Source of the DNA: Tethya wilhelma
Taxonomy: Eukaryota; Porifera; Demospongiae; Tethyida; Tethyidae
Assembly (NCBI GenBank): GCA_964030475.1
Contig: CAXIPT010000004.1
Coordinates: 333,068-397,067 of the forward strand
Direction: 5' to 3'
DNA length: 64,000 nt
Of this stretch, positions 1 to 11,791 are shown one piece after another. Positions within the stretch are counted from its first letter, which is position 1. Each line of letters starts with the position of its first letter. The notes under the pieces are model-generated. The model was not told where the DNA came from. It saw nothing but the letters and a program-made list of their open reading frames with translations, and made no database searches. The position numbers and the translations under genes were made by a program.

Positions 1-654
1 GCTTCATCATGTGACCAGTCATGTGATCAGTGTATCCATGACAACGACAGTGGTATGCCAAGTACCACCACTCATACTACGAACGATTCAATAGACAATA
101 GAAGTAGTAATAGTGGTCATTGTAACCATAGCGATAGAGTACCAAGACCGTCAAATAGCAGACAAAATACACCAATAGATACCCAAACCATGAAACAACA
201 CTCAGAACACTAGCAGTAGAATTGTATCTCAGAAAACTCTTCTGTGAAATTTTCTTTTTAACCATTTACCTTTCTTCATCTTTTTTCACTTTCTATTGCG
301 CCTCTGCTCTGTAGTGTTACTTTATTGTCTCCGACCTAGTTTCCATTTCTATGCATCTCTTCCTGGATACCACCATTAACACAGACTTACAATTTTATAC
401 CACTCTATCTATTGTGTAATGTACAACAGTTACTGATAACTTCATTTTTTATTGTAAGTACGACACTGATCTTTTTATGCCATTAAAGTTAGTACTTTTT
501 GTACAAAATGATGCATACTATTGACTTATACATCCTCTCACCAAATAAGAATATGATTGATCTATACCTTTAAATTATGCAAAATTTATCAGCATGGCCA
601 TGCAGAGTTATAGTATGGCTTTTTTATGCAAGGTTGGCGCCAAAATCTGTATTT
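1..654. other. 5' intergenic stretch, no gene seen
   Basis: AT-rich sequence without a convincing exon. The small open frames here lack splice context and homology I can recognise. It ends in the promoter of the membrane-protein gene at 719. Confidence 0.5.
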
Positions 655-669
655 CTGCGCATGCGCATA
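655..669. promoter_or_regulatory. NRF-1-like palindrome upstream of the 719 gene
   Basis: The bases CTGCGCATGCGCATA match the alternating GC-rich NRF-1/alpha-Pal consensus (YGCGCAYGCGCR). The site lies 64 bp upstream of the ATG at 719. Equivalent sites lie upstream of four other gene starts in this window, which supports a core-promoter role. Confidence 0.5.
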
Positions 670-718
670 AGATTTTCCAATCAGCCACGCCTCCAATTGT
701 ACTCTGAAGACGTCCAAA

Positions 719-1834
719 ATGGAGCAGATCAAACCGTTGATGGAGAGTGTTTGGAAGGCGTGGGAGAGTCCAGAGAGAAAATGGCTCGTCTCTTTCAGAT
801 CCCCTGCGGACATATGGGCGGAGAATCCTTCATTTCTCCTCTACGAGTGGCTTATGTACGCCTGGGCCTACCTCACCCTCAGGCATGGTATGTAGGCTAT
901 GTCAGATGGATGACAAAATAATATTATGGTGTGTAGGTTTATAGATACTAGAAAAAAGCAAGGCATTGTGTGGCGAGCCTGAGTGAGCGCGGTATTTTGC
1001 ATGAGTTGTACAATTAACAAGTGTATGGAGAATATTTGTCAGAATGCTAATGGTATAGATCTGACTGTCAGTGTGAGTAACTGACTTGGTGGGGTGTGAG
1101 CGGCATCACAAGTTTAATAGCTGACTTGAAGGATTGTGAATGAGATGTAAAGGAACTTGATACCTCTATCTCTTTTCCTCTGACCCCTGTATGCTGAACA
1201 AGCCTGTCATCACTGTTTTTCTCCTTGCTTCTGCCTATCTCTCTGCATGTTGAGTGCTGCTATTGAACTGTTTCAGTGTCTTAGCATCTATCTTGTTTTA
1301 ACCATCTAAGTCTCACAACCTCTAGCTAAGCTGCTATCATCTGATTTCTCAACTTTTGTGCTCTAGCTATTATACCTCTCTCGAGTTTCTCAAAAACACG
1401 TGCACACTCGAAACTTATGCGCATGCATGAGTAATGCATGGTACATGGTATGGGTCGATCATTATGTTAGCTAGAATTAGCTTAGGTGAACACACAAAGC
1501 TCAACGATGACAGACAGACAGATGCTCCCGCTGTACTACTTGCTATCTTGGGCTTGCTCAGGCTCGCCCCAATTAAATCTACTGCATGCTTCATGATCTA
1601 GCTGGAAAGGCTCAACCATATAATTATAGATACCTACTGTATTCTATCTCTCTCATTTCTCCCCAGCTCTCAAGCATCGCGGCCGTTGTCTTCAGCTGTG
1701 GTTCACTGCTGTGCTCCACGGGGTGGTGACAGAGAGCCTCAGCTATGTTCTCCCAGACATCGACAACTTTTGGCACTTCCGAGGAACTGTGATGCTCCTC
1801 AAACAGAGGCTACCTCTCTACATCTTGTTCTTCT
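719..1834 (+). CDS. Multi-pass membrane protein of unknown function, 5' part only
   Basis: Two exons are visible: 719-887 (ATG at 719, donor GTATGT, phase 1) and 1667-1834 (acceptor CTCCCCAG, donor GTGAGT). They join in frame to about 112 residues rich in Trp, Leu and Tyr. The second exon contains HGVVTESLSYVLPDIDNFWH followed by MLLKQRLPLYILFF. Hydrophobic stretches, including the one around residues 44-56 and the C-terminal RLPLYILFF, suggest membrane insertion. I do not recognise a named family with certainty. The acidic/histidine cluster (His-x3-Glu ... Asp-x-Asp-Asn-Phe-Trp-His) looks conserved and could bind metal, which is inference. The gene is cut by the contig join at 1868, and the sequence beyond it is an unrelated repeat, so the 3' exons are missing. 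Confidence 0.6.
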
Positions 1835-1868
1835 GTGAGTTCACAATAGACTCTTACGCCAATCTGAN

Positions 1869-2075
1869 CTGCCATCCGGCCCGATCTTGGCTGTTTTGTC
1901 CAGGAAGTCCAAATATGACAAAATGGAGCTCCTGGACAAAACATGGGTGAAGTCTACCTTCCTGGGATTGCAGAAGTGTAGGAACTTATTGACGTCTGCG
2001 GCCATCGACCTCGCCACCGTCTCGCTCTTGTTGCTTTTCACTGTCTCGGTCTGTGTCTCTGAGTCTGTCCAAGTT
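1869..2075 (-). pseudogene. Tyrosine-recombinase-like core-binding domain relic, copy 1
   Basis: The minus-strand frame reads NKSETVARSMAADVNKFLHF, then NPRKVDF and ILSYLDFLDKTAKIGPDG. It is a near-identical inverted copy of 4672-4875. The pattern (Asp-Gly-x ... Ala-Arg-x-Met-x-x-Asp-Val-x-Lys-[YF]-Leu-[HR]-[YF]) is what I would expect of the helical SAM-like DNA-binding half of animal Crypton/XerC-like tyrosine recombinases. That assignment is inference. No catalytic Arg-His-x-x-Arg-Tyr half is visible. The copy is cut by the N at 1868. Confidence 0.35.
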
Positions 2076-2617
2076 TGGTGAGTTTCTTGCATCTGGGGCA
2101 TTCATGTACGTATACGTACTACCAAAAGAAAGGTTGACAACCAAGGCTGGTAAATAGATAAGCTTTGTCTTTTTCTGGCTGTCTGATTTTTTCAATCTGC
2201 AGTGATGAGTCACATGTACAGCTATCAAGTGGTAATGTCAAACTGGCCCAGCTTTCAGTTGAAATATGCACACTTCGTAAAATAATATTACAATTACTCA
2301 GTACAATATCGTTATGTAACTTATCCCTATCTCTCCCATCAAGCTGGACAGAGCATTTACAATAATGGAGTGTTGCGGTCATGGAAAACCAGTGTATCTT
2401 GTAGAAAAAGTTGTAAGATCAGGAAGGATAAGTGATAAGTTTTGACACAATGCCAAAAGCAGCCGTAATAACACTACAGAACGGCTTGCCAAAAGATCTG
2501 TTCTAGTATGATGTCACGTCATTTTCCAATTGTAAGATCATTACTCAGTGCACGTGCATTAAAAATAGCATGTTGGTATAATACATTTTGTGTGTACTTT
2601 CAATTGCTTAGGATTAT

Positions 2618-2652
<35 letters not shown>

Positions 2653-3117
2653 CATGACACACTACTCCAAGTTTGTCACCAGCTGCCATGCTACATGTAC
2701 TCATTTGAGGTGTACGTATACACTTTGAGGTACATTCTGCACTGAGCACGCAAGTATAAAAGGCTTCTTTTGGCAAATTACTGCAAAATTATTTATTGCA
2801 CAACAACAGATAGTAAATCTGTTTGACGGTTAACTTGAAGGGTAAACGGCGAAAAGACTATACTTCTACTTCTAGCATGCATACAGAGATAGAGTCAGCC
2901 AATGGAAAGAGTAGATAAGTTTTTCCATCAATGCATGGAAAAGGCAGATAGATTCAAACTGAAAAATTTAGAAGTGCATGGGCTGGAAAAAATATAAGAT
3001 TTACGGAAATCATAGAATTTCATCGATTCTTGCGTGTGGCCTGTGCTGTGGTGCCCTCGAGCATGGAGAAGATATCCTCCATTGTAGTGGATCCTGTGAC
3101 ACCCGGGGGTCCATAGA
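2036..3117 (+). repeat. Long inverted repeat, arm A
   Basis: This 1.08 kb segment recurs as its reverse complement at 11293-12381. The same minus/plus translations and the (GT)n tract are present in both. The outer boundary of the second copy coincides with the N at 11292. The arm contains a (GT)n microsatellite near 2621-2649. No intact gene lies inside. Confidence 0.8.
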
Positions 3118-3606
3118 TACTGTGCTGATGTCAAGCATTACAAAGACATGCTGCAAAACACCACTACCTTAGTTTGTCTTGTTTGCCGTCAGGACAAACA
3201 CACAACTGCATGAGATAGTGAGACTACGGGCTGAGCTATCTTTGCACAGAACTGAAGTAGCTGCTGCACTTAATTCGCGCCAATTTCTCTACATGTGAGT
3301 TGTCACAGTTTACGGAACGGACAGATAACAGCAGGGCAAGGTTATTATAAGAAAGCAGAAACATAGAAAGTACATGTATATCAGACTGTAATCGATAAAC
3401 ATAGAAAAAGTAGACCATTTTGAAAGCATTTTACAGGTGGACGATGGCAGCATGGGGTGGAGGTGGAACAACACAATAAGTTTTGAAAAGATGCCAAAGG
3501 CAGCCATACTGACACTGCAGAATACAATTAATGCCGAGAGACATTGACACTAAACTTACAAAAAGTAAGTTAATTGTCTATCCATTAGTGTTCCCATTAG
3601 TTCATT

Positions 3607-3737
3607 CCTAGAGACGGGTCACTAGGGAGAGGTGGGACCTGGTGGATGTGGTTAACAACAGACAGAGAGAAATAGAAGTGGAGTTCAGACCAGTACCAGC
3701 TCAACACTCTACTGTCACTGCCTCTACCAAAGATGAG
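3607..3737 (+). pseudogene. Stray linker exon of the kelch-kinase family
   Basis: The sequence matches the exon that joins the kelch and coiled-coil parts of the genes at 43624-43745 and 49171-49292 (residues DLVDVVNNRQREIEVEFRPV). The downstream intron start is also nearly identical. The first Trp of the WW pair is changed to Arg and the start of the exon is degraded. No kelch or kinase exons follow, so this is a decayed fragment. Confidence 0.7.
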
Positions 3738-3954
3738 GTAAACCACCATTAGCTGTGCTTGTCATGATAACAGTATGTATCATGTGACTAGTCTGTTGTC
3801 AAGACCATTGTCACATGATTATTAGACCCTGCGGTGCTGATTAATTTATTTTCAAACACCATATTATGAAACTTAAAGAAACCAAGAACAACAGCTTAAA
3901 ATTATGGAAAAAGTAAGAAACTTAATAATTAAGCCTGCATTGAACGGTGTCACA

Positions 3955-4349
3955 GCAAGGGAAGGAGTGAAGCCCCTACTAAAGCCATGACAGGGAGAAG
4001 GAGGAACAGTTGAACAATTAAAATGGCTGAGGAATATCATACCTAATTGTGAGTACGCAAAATTACGTACAATGTTCTAACTTTTTTTTTACATTACAGA
4101 ACACCTAGAGACCTTGTGGACGACAACGCAAAGTTGGTCACGAAAGTGAAGGCAACCTATATAGCTAACAGCAGAAAGGATCTTCAGGAGCCTGAGGAAA
4201 AGAAAAGCATATTTATCCACCAAAAGAGACTACACCTTCATCTGTTAAACTATAGGAGACAAAAACAAATAGAAGATATTGTTCCGAGTCAGCCTGAGCG
4301 AACATTTCTCATTAGTAAAGTACGAGAGTATGAAAGAAAACTACGTTGA
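3955..4349 (+). pseudogene. Decayed two-exon unit, copy 1 (unknown family)
   Basis: An exon ending at a GTGAGT donor near 4050 (frame contains QLKWLRNII) is followed by a poly-T acceptor and a second exon from about 4101 (frame with AKLVTKVKATYIANSRKD). The same pair recurs at 5101-5560, and the second exon again at about 9027-9130. I do not recognise the product. Frames are interrupted, so these are probably remnants of one repeated gene or transposon. Confidence 0.4.
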
Positions 4350-4671
4350 GCTATAAATAGCAACACAGAGAATCTTTTATAAGTGAACAATTGCTGTACA
4401 CCCGATTTTCTAAGCATTTCAACCTTTGACCTTCGACCTTTATGCAATGTAGGACCGTGACTTGCACTTGCAGGAAATCAAGGCTAGCAAAAACTATATT
4501 GTAGAGGCTCATTGCTGGACTGAATATTGAGCTTTGTTTAGTAAAATTTTTGCTCAATATATTTTCAGTAATCAGTAAAAAAAACAAGCTAACTATACTA
4601 TACCAGGGACCTGGGTTCATTCTCCGTGAACCACCAGGCCCTTGTCAAATTCCGAGTGACTATAAGGACTG

Positions 4672-4875
4672 GATGGAAAGAACAAGAGCGAGACGGTGGC
4701 GAGGTCGATGGCCGCAGACGTCAATAAGTTCCTACACTTCTGCAATCCCAGGAAGGTAGACTTCACCCATGTTTTGTCCAGGAGCTCCATTTTGTCATAT
4801 TTGGACTTCCTGGACAAAACAGCCAAGATCGGGCCGGATGGCAGGGCCAACAAGCTAGCAGGTCAGCTGATTTAG
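4672..4875 (+). pseudogene. Tyrosine-recombinase-like core-binding domain relic, copy 2
   Basis: Reading 4672-4875 gives about 67 residues from DGKNKSET to LAGQLI followed by a stop. The helical pattern MAADVNKFLHFCNPRKVDF ... ILSYLDFLDKTAKIGPDG is shared with the inverted copy at 1869-2075. A diverged paralogue at 6361-6501 keeps the same spacing. There is no start codon in context, stops lie immediately upstream, and the catalytic domain is absent. Confidence 0.4.
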
Positions 4876-5100
4876 AGCTAGAAAGAATACTCATTGAAGA
4901 GAACAAAAGACACTCAAGTTCCATATGTTTTATCAACCGTGACTTGCACTTGCAGGAAATCAAGGCTAGCAAAACTTTCCAAAACAAAAAGTAAGTAAAC
5001 TATATTGTAGAGGCTCATTGCTGGACTGAATATTGAGCTTAGTTTAGTAAAATTTTTGCTCAATATACTTTCAGTAATCAGTAAAAAAAACAGATTTATC

Positions 5101-5560
5101 AGATTCCCTTTCAGGGTAGGCCTAGAGAGAAGTTGTAAGAGAATCAAGTGGGGAAATGAAGGCCAAACATTCATTGAACGAGGTAGTCAAATCGTCCATG
5201 ACTTGAACTAATTTGCCCAAACTGCCTCATGGCCAATTACCATTAAGTGGTGTCGCAGCAAAGGAGTGAACTTCCCTCTAAAGCCACGACAGGGAGATGG
5301 AGGAACAGCCAGTGAACAATTAAAATGGCTGAGGAATATCATTTCCAATTGTGAGTACGCAAAAACATGTACAATGTTCTAACTTTTTTTTTTACATTAC
5401 AGAACACCTAAAGACCTCGTGGACAACAAATGCAAAGTTGGTCACGAAAGTGAAGGTGACTTGGCTAACAGCAGAAAGGATCGACAGGAGACTGAGTAGA
5501 GATGAGCATATTAATCCACCAAAAACAAAGACTACAGCTTCACCTACTAAATTTTAGGAT
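5101..5560 (+). pseudogene. Decayed two-exon unit, copy 2 (unknown family)
   Basis: This is a direct, diverged repeat of 3955-4190. The first exon frame runs from about 5101 to the GTGAGT donor near 5350 and is broken by one TAA near 5208. It contains PLKPRQGDGGTASEQLKWLR. The second exon begins after the T-rich acceptor near 5401 and ends in a stop at 5557. Function unknown. Confidence 0.4.
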
Positions 5561-5631
5561 GATTGCATTGTATTAGTGTATTGTTGGATCAGTGAGTGGG
5601 TATTGTTTGAGTTTCACTTTTAAATTTATGC

Positions 5632-5752
5632 AGGATAAACGTTCCGATCCTCATGACATTTTGAGATTGTCTACAAATCAATTCACAAAACACAAATCAC
5701 GGGGAACGTCCATGGAATGGACTAGATGGAAAGCAATAGAATCTCCTTTAAA
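5632..5752 (+). pseudogene. Repeated orphan exon, family copy
   Basis: The acceptor TTTATGCAG and a donor of GTAGGCC type bound a short open exon (residues DKRSDPHDILRLSTNQFTKH onward). Related exons with the same donor context (CCTTTCAGGGTAGGCC) occur at about 16109-16210 and 18671-18763. The gene family is not recognised. Confidence 0.35.
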
Positions 5753-6360
5753 GGTAGGCCCAGATAAATATAGCTTTTATATTTGCCCAATATTTCCTTT
5801 CTTCAATGCCAACAATTAAAAGACAGTGTATAATCTTGGGATATAGTGAAGAGTGTGTCCTTCTGATCTGACTTTAAACAACTCAACAGAAATTATAAAT
5901 GAACAAACTTATGGTGAAGAAGGGTAGAAGAGAGTTGACAATAAGAGTATTGGTCCCGACATTCAGAGCTGAAGTCACACAATCAAGCAGCAAGGCGATT
6001 TATGGATTGCATGTTTGTTTACTGAAGATACATAACACACATGTATTGCCATTGTTTGAGGAAAATATGGCTTATGTTCTGCACTACATTCCCTTCACGT
6101 AGTTTCGTGCGGCTCCATTAAGGAGCATGTTAACAGAAAACAAACTAGCTAACTATATTATACTTGCATGTTTGTTTGTTTAGTGAAGATTGTGTCTTTT
6201 TGGTTTTAGGAACACAAGAAACAGAACTTGACAGAATTTTGCTCGAAGAAACTAGAAAAGAGTATAAGATTTACTGTAACATGTTAATGATGTCTGTATA
6301 CAGACAACAGCTACTAAGCCTGGGTCCACCAGGCAATTAGGGGCATTTTCAGAAAACCAC

Positions 6361-6501
6361 CCAACTTTAGTTCAATTTAGTGAGTGGCTACAGGGGAAAG
6401 ATGGTCGCAGCAAGTGCCACAAAGTTGCCAGGGAAATGGTGACTGACGTGAGCAAATATCTACACTACTGCAATCCATACAAGTTGGATTTAAAACATTA
6501 A
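6361..6501 (+). pseudogene. Tyrosine-recombinase-like core-binding domain relic, copy 3
   Basis: The frame contains FSEWLQGKDGRSKCHKVARE, then DVSKYLHYCNPYKLDLKH and a stop. The N-terminal Phe-x-Glu-Trp-Leu-x-Gly-x-Asp-Gly-Arg signature and the Asp-Val-Ser-Lys-Tyr-Leu helix strengthen the family link seen in 4672-4875. This copy is diverged and ends before the second helix pair. It is a relic, not an active gene. Confidence 0.4.
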
Positions 6502-7049
6502 ATAACAACTACAGGCAGATGAAACAGTGCTTGGATACCGATGGAATAAGCAAATTAGTTTTAATGGTAAGAGAAGAGGGGCTATATTAACAGCACAGAC
6601 AATTCTGCAGAGGGAATTAAACACCAAACTAACGAAATGTAAGTTAATTGCATGTCTATCATTGTGGAGCCATGCAGAAGAGTTTGGGGTACATTAACAG
6701 AGACTACTTCTACAGCAGTCGGTGCAGCCCTCAAAAAGCTTACTACCGTGAGTTGTGACCTACTACAAATTAGACGTAAATTTAAGTCAATAAATGCACG
6801 GGAATAACAACGATATGGTGAGGTGGTGGTTTGTGAGATGATGCTGAAGTTCGTGCAAACCATGCTGAGACTTTTGCCCACATGCTGAAGTAAGAGCCAC
6901 TAATGGTGAACGAAACATTGGAACAAACATTGGACCAATAGATAAAGATTTTAGAAAACACTATGCATTTATTCAGGTATTATTTAATTGATTGTACAAT
7001 AACGTTAACATGTGTCCTACTTCATAAAACATAGAGAAGTAAACAATAG

Positions 7050-7313
7050 GAGGTACTGATGCTAGCTGAAGTACTAGCCACTAATGCTGAAAGGAGGGCC
7101 ACCTATGCCCAAACACGAGTCAATGGTTTAGAAGAGAGAGCTCAATGTGCCGAGGGTCAAGTTGAACAGTTCCAACGTCACTGGAGAGTGGACAAAGATG
7201 AGATCACACTCACTAGAATCAAGATAGGATCGGGTGCTTGGGCGGACTTGAAAATTGGAGAGTTTCGAGGAACTCGCGTTGCAGTGAAATGTTTCCACAG
7301 TGTCATCACCTCG
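7050..7313 (+). pseudogene. Coiled coil plus kinase N-lobe fragment (TKL-like)
   Basis: After an acceptor-like AACAATAG the frame gives a Glu/Arg-rich coiled coil (ATNAERRATYAQTRVNGLEE), then DEITLTRIKIGSGAWADLKI and FRGTRVAVKCFH. The last two carry the Gly loop (GSGAWA) and the VAVK lysine of a protein kinase N-lobe. Layout and wording resemble the coiled-coil/kinase junction of the kelch-kinases at 42281 and 46529, but it is a different subfamily. The frame then runs into an ankyrin segment on the opposite strand, so the C-lobe is missing. An inverted copy lies at about 17095-17272. Confidence 0.6.
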
Positions 7314-7592
7314 GAGCAGTTCTTCCTTGCGGTTGAATGTTGCATAACGATCAACAATCTCCTTAGCAGTGTTATTGTCAGAATCGACAGCATCAATATG
7401 AGCTTCGTACTTCAGCAGGGTTCTTACACACTCCACAGCTGAGGTTTCCTGCACCGTAGCTAAATGAAGAGGAAATACCCCTTCATCAAACTCACACTGG
7501 ATGGGGCACCCAAGTGCAAGCACTTTCTCCAGTGGAAGATTTAATTTAGACACTACATTATTTACATCTGAAACACCAATTTTATAAGGCAA
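7314..7592 (-). pseudogene. Ankyrin-repeat fragment, uninterrupted copy
   Basis: The minus-strand frame contains FPLHLATVQETSAVECVRTL, then EAHIDAVDSDNNTAKEIV. These are the typical PLHLA and asparagine/aspartate turns of ankyrin repeats, about two repeats in all. It abuts the kinase fragment on the other strand with only a few bases between. The same arrangement is found at 16625-17270, where a foldback element splits the ankyrin frame. Flanking exons are not identifiable. Confidence 0.6.
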
Positions 7593-7613
7593 TCCTGTTT
7601 CTTCAGTGGAAAA

Positions 7614-8600
7614 TTTAATTTAGAAGCTGCTTTATTTACGTGCAAACATCCACAAGACAATCTACAACAATGGTAGAGTCATTGTTTCCAGTTGCTGTGA
7701 TCAACTCTTGGACAGCCTTCTTGATGAGAGTGTGCCCTCTCTCTTGTTCAGAACTGTCTGATATACTCGTCAGCTACTTTGATCCGGTATATCCATAGTG
7801 CAACTAGCTTGCAAATGGAACTGATCAAGACAGCATCGTGAATAACAAGCTGAGATTTTAAAGCTCACTGAAACAGAGGCTTGATAGAAGGTGTAAAACC
7901 TTTATTTATCGTTTCTAAAACTACTTCTACAACATCTAGACTAGTACCAGCACTACAGATCCCATACTGGCCTAGTCCAAATTGAATGTACCTCAGACAA
8001 TATAATACATGTATGTTCTAATAGTGGTAATATTGTTGCCTGAGCCTGTATGAAGCATGTATTGGCTGACTATATACAAACACGCGGCTATTTCACTGCA
8101 GTACTGAAAGGACTAAATTCTTGTTCCGAAGACACTTCAAAAGGATATCAATCAAATGGTGGAAAGAATCAATTTTTTTGAGTGAAGAATCAAAGCTGTG
8201 GAAGGTGAAGCCATTGCTCTGGATGATTAATCTAAAGGCAAATGCAAAATTAAACTTTTCTTTACAACAAGAAGATTACAGATAGCTGAAATGGTATATT
8301 ATGTCAAGAAAATGACATGGATTCGACTTTCTTTCAAATAATTATGACTAAACTTTCTCTCATGAATATTACCGTAAATGCAGAAAATTTCGCTGTTGTT
8401 TATGCGGTTTGAGGTTTCCACGAAGAATGAAAACGCAAAAGTAAAGTAAATCATATTAATGACCCTTTCCTACGTATATTTCTTTCACTACACCGCGAAA
8501 AATAGATAACATGGAAACGTGAATATTTTAATAAGCGCAAATTTCTGGATTTACGGGATATCAAAACATGGATATAATTATAATTATACATATTTGCCAT
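7614..8600. other. Stretch with no recognisable gene
   Basis: AT-rich sequence with only short, stop-limited frames and no paired splice signals or familiar domains. It probably consists of old repeat or intron remnants. Confidence 0.4.
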
Positions 8601-9960
8601 AAAGTTAACGCAAGTGAAGGGGGTGTGGCATCCACTATCGAAATGGTTCATACAGCTATGTGAGGAAGGTTTGGTACAATGGAACACATTATGCTTGCAA
8701 ATTCTTTGATTCCTCCGACTCGGACATGAGAGTCAAATCTGATCAGTAGGTTTGGTAGGTACCAAGAAGGTGGGCATGTGATTGAATATACGAGAGACTT
8801 TGATGAAATTTCAGGAGAGCTTTAGTTGCATGTTGATACTTAGAGTCACATGATCAATCACGTGATGCAGACAGTGGGGAATAATAATAATGTGAACACA
8901 TTATTGTGCGAGGCCACACTGTTGTACCTTGACACTGTGGGGGGGGGTCAATGGAGGGAGATAGAGACACCAACTAGACTCTATGGACTGCCTAAATATT
9001 ACTACACAGGAACATTCATGTATGTAAGCCAACAGCAAAGTTGGGCACAAAATTGAAGGTGATATATAGCAGAAAGGATCCTCAGGAGCCTGAGTAGAGA
9101 CGAGCATATTTATCCACCAAAAGAGACCACGCCTTCGGATCAGTGTATATATGGGTATTGTTTTACTTTTAATTGTGCTAAAAAAAGTTACGCAGACTGC
9201 ATGCAAACTTTAGTGACGATAATATAATTTCCATGCATGCATTCTTTATCCTCATGCAATGAGGAGGCAATAGAAAAATTCTGGATTAGAATAGCTACTA
9301 ATCTCAATCAAGCTATAACTTGGGCTCAGGAGAAGCCTCTCACAGAAGCTAACAAGCCCAAAGAGAGGACAGGCCATGAGGTAATCTTACCCTCTAGCAA
9401 ACACATGCATACATGTTCCAGTGAGCTGAGCGCTGACTGTCAATATGCTACAAGCAATCGAATATGAGAGTCGGACCAAACAGAAATTTCAGGGTACGTA
9501 GTAAAAACACACGAGAGGGCAAACTGAAGTGTTATTTGATCGATCATTATATCGACCATATATATTGTTGGCTGATTGAGATGCCTCCAGAATATCACAT
9601 TACATACATGAGTAGGTGGCACTAGTGTTAGTCTTAGAGTGCATTAAAAATTGAACAAGTGAAGGGAAACTGAAGTGAACAAGCTCCAATTTTCCTCTGG
9701 GGATAGAAGGAGGGAAGAAGAGCCTAAGATAAAGATAGAGCATTTGGAAGGCTATCGAACAACTCTTCTTCAGGAAAACTTAAATCTAAAGATACAACTA
9801 AAGATTGCTCAGGATGAGTGAATGCATTAGGCAAGTCAAGACATGTCCAGCTATAATAGGCCGAGGCTATGACTCACAAGTCCTCTGGTCACTAGTCACA
9901 GTGTCAAGATCACTGTCAACTAGGACTGGACTGTTGGCCTCAGTTTAAGCCTATACAACA
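8600..9960 (+). repeat. Segment with scattered inverted counterparts at 12830-14560
   Basis: Several blocks recur in reverse complement downstream. The block near 8610-8700 matches about 13610-13690, 9440-9690 matches about 12880-13080, and 9840-9960 matches about 14425-14545. Order and spacing indicate a diverged inverted duplication with small insertions, rather than an exact assembly overlap. Confidence 0.65.
9264..9380 (+). pseudogene. Orphan coiled-coil-like exon
   Basis: A 117-bp open exon lies between an AG and a GTAATC donor. It encodes 39 residues beginning EAIEKFWIRIATNLNQ and ending KERTGHE. Related starts occur at about 15449 and 18267 after nearly the same upstream sequence. No gene model can be built around it. 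Confidence 0.35.
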
Positions 9961-10390
9961 TGCCACACATATAACTCGTTCCTTAAAATATTTCTAATTT
10001 GAATCAATTAAAATAAAATATTAATGCTGTTTATCCATCCATCCAGGACTGAAGCCTGCACTCAAGCAATTATGGCTATGAGTCAAGTTATGGAAAGATT
10101 TGGTATACTCTTGAACAATAACAAGACGTGAGTAAATTAATGCATCCAGGACTGAAGACCTAGCCAAAGGAATTACTGCTATGAGTAGAGTACTGGAGGG
10201 GTTGAGTACTCAACTAATTGCTCAAGACGAGCAAGAAAGTATATAAAATATTATCCAAAGAATTACAGAGCTTAGCTATGAAGACTGTCTACAATCAGAT
10301 ACTCCATTCTGAACTGGAAATTAAAGAAGCCAGTCACAAGCTAGCTACCTTGACCAAGAGGTGTCTCAGTGAGATGTAAACAGTACTAAT
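9690..10390 (+). pseudogene. Remnants of coiled-coil exons
   Basis: Two related short exons follow the acceptor CATCCAG. One, near 10047-10127, encodes TEACTQAIMAMSQVMERFG and ends at a GTGAGT donor. The other, near 10148-10230, encodes TEDLAKGITAMSRVLEGL. Further helical fragments follow to 10380. They resemble the heptad-rich linkers of the kinase genes in this window but do not connect to a kinase domain. Confidence 0.35.
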
Positions 10391-10399
10391 AAATGAAGC

Positions 10400-11291
10400 T
10401 ATGCATGAGACACTAAAGTGTACCCTATTGTCCACGTTGATAATAAAAAATCCAAAACGTCACCCCACGATTGAACAAAATTATAATAACTGACGTCAAA
10501 CTGAGAATAAGGATCTTCTATATACCGAAGTAATGAAGCAGAATGCAACTCGCGTATACCTTCACCATGCATATAGAGTGGGGGAAACAATGATATCGAT
10601 ACGCTAAAACAATTCACGGAATCTGGAGTTCAATCTGCACAATTATACCAAGATATTTACCATAATACTGGTAAGCTTACGCACTCAAAGTTATTTGCGA
10701 TTAGTGATTATTTTAATGATTGCAATTGATTTTAGAGAAAATTAGGGCCGTAAAAGTTTGATGAAATGTTTCATCATTGGTTAGACAGCAATGATCCCTC
10801 CATATACAATGACAATGAAGTGGTATTTCAAGAGGGAAAAAAGGTCAAGTGGAACCTTACTCTCAAGAAAATAATCTGACATGTTCCAATGAATCGGTAT
10901 GGTCCCTTGCATGGAAACCAGCTTTATATGCATGGTACATACTACCATTATTGCACGTTTGATAGATTTTAAATTTCATTTGTTTACGCTTGCGAGTGTG
11001 CAACAGAACTAACATGTGCACATGATAGAAGCAGTATATCTCATAAAATATGCATATGGTAACCTCGGCCCATACTGTACGATCAGTCGACATGTTAAAA
11101 TATTTGGTCATGTCGACTGGAGTACCAACAATGTTGAATGAACATGATCTAGTGGTCGATCTGTAGTGTAAAGATCACGAGATCAACCAAGGAACTAGCT
11201 GCCAATCTCAGCTGGTGTACACAGAATAATTATACCAGCATTCACAGTTGAGAACATGCATGCATAATTTATGTTGCAGCATGATCAGATA
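10400..11291. other. Stretch with no recognisable gene
   Basis: No exon-like frame or repeat boundary stands out before the contig join at 11292. Confidence 0.4.
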
Positions 11292-11292
11292 N

Positions 11293-11756
11293 CTATGGAC
11301 CCCCGGGTGTCACAGGATCCACTACAATGGAGGATATCTTCTCCATGCTCGAGGGCACCACAGCACAGGCCACACGCAAGAATCGATGAAATTCTATGAT
11401 TTCCGTAAATCTTATATTTTTTCCAGCCCATGCACTTCTAAATTTTTCAGTTTGAATCTATCTGCCTTTTCCATGCATTGATGGAAAAACTTATCTACTC
11501 TTTCCATTGGCTGACTCTATCTCTGTATGCATGCTAGAAGTAGAAGTATAGTCTTTTCGCCGTTTACCCTTCAAGTTAACCGTCAAACAGATTTACTATC
11601 TGTTGTTGTGCAATAAATAATTTTGCAGTAATTTGCCAAAAGAAGCCTTTTATACTTGCGTGCTCAGTGCAGAATGTACCTCAAAGTGTATACGTACACC
11701 TCAAATGAGTACATGTAGCATGGCAGCTGGTGACAAACTTGGAGTAGTGTGTCATG

Positions 11757-11791
<35 letters not shown>

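Noticed and set aside
577..921. 114-codon plus-strand frame at the window start
   Set aside because: A different frame in the same place (ATG 719, donor 888) joins in phase to the next exon and has a protein-like composition.
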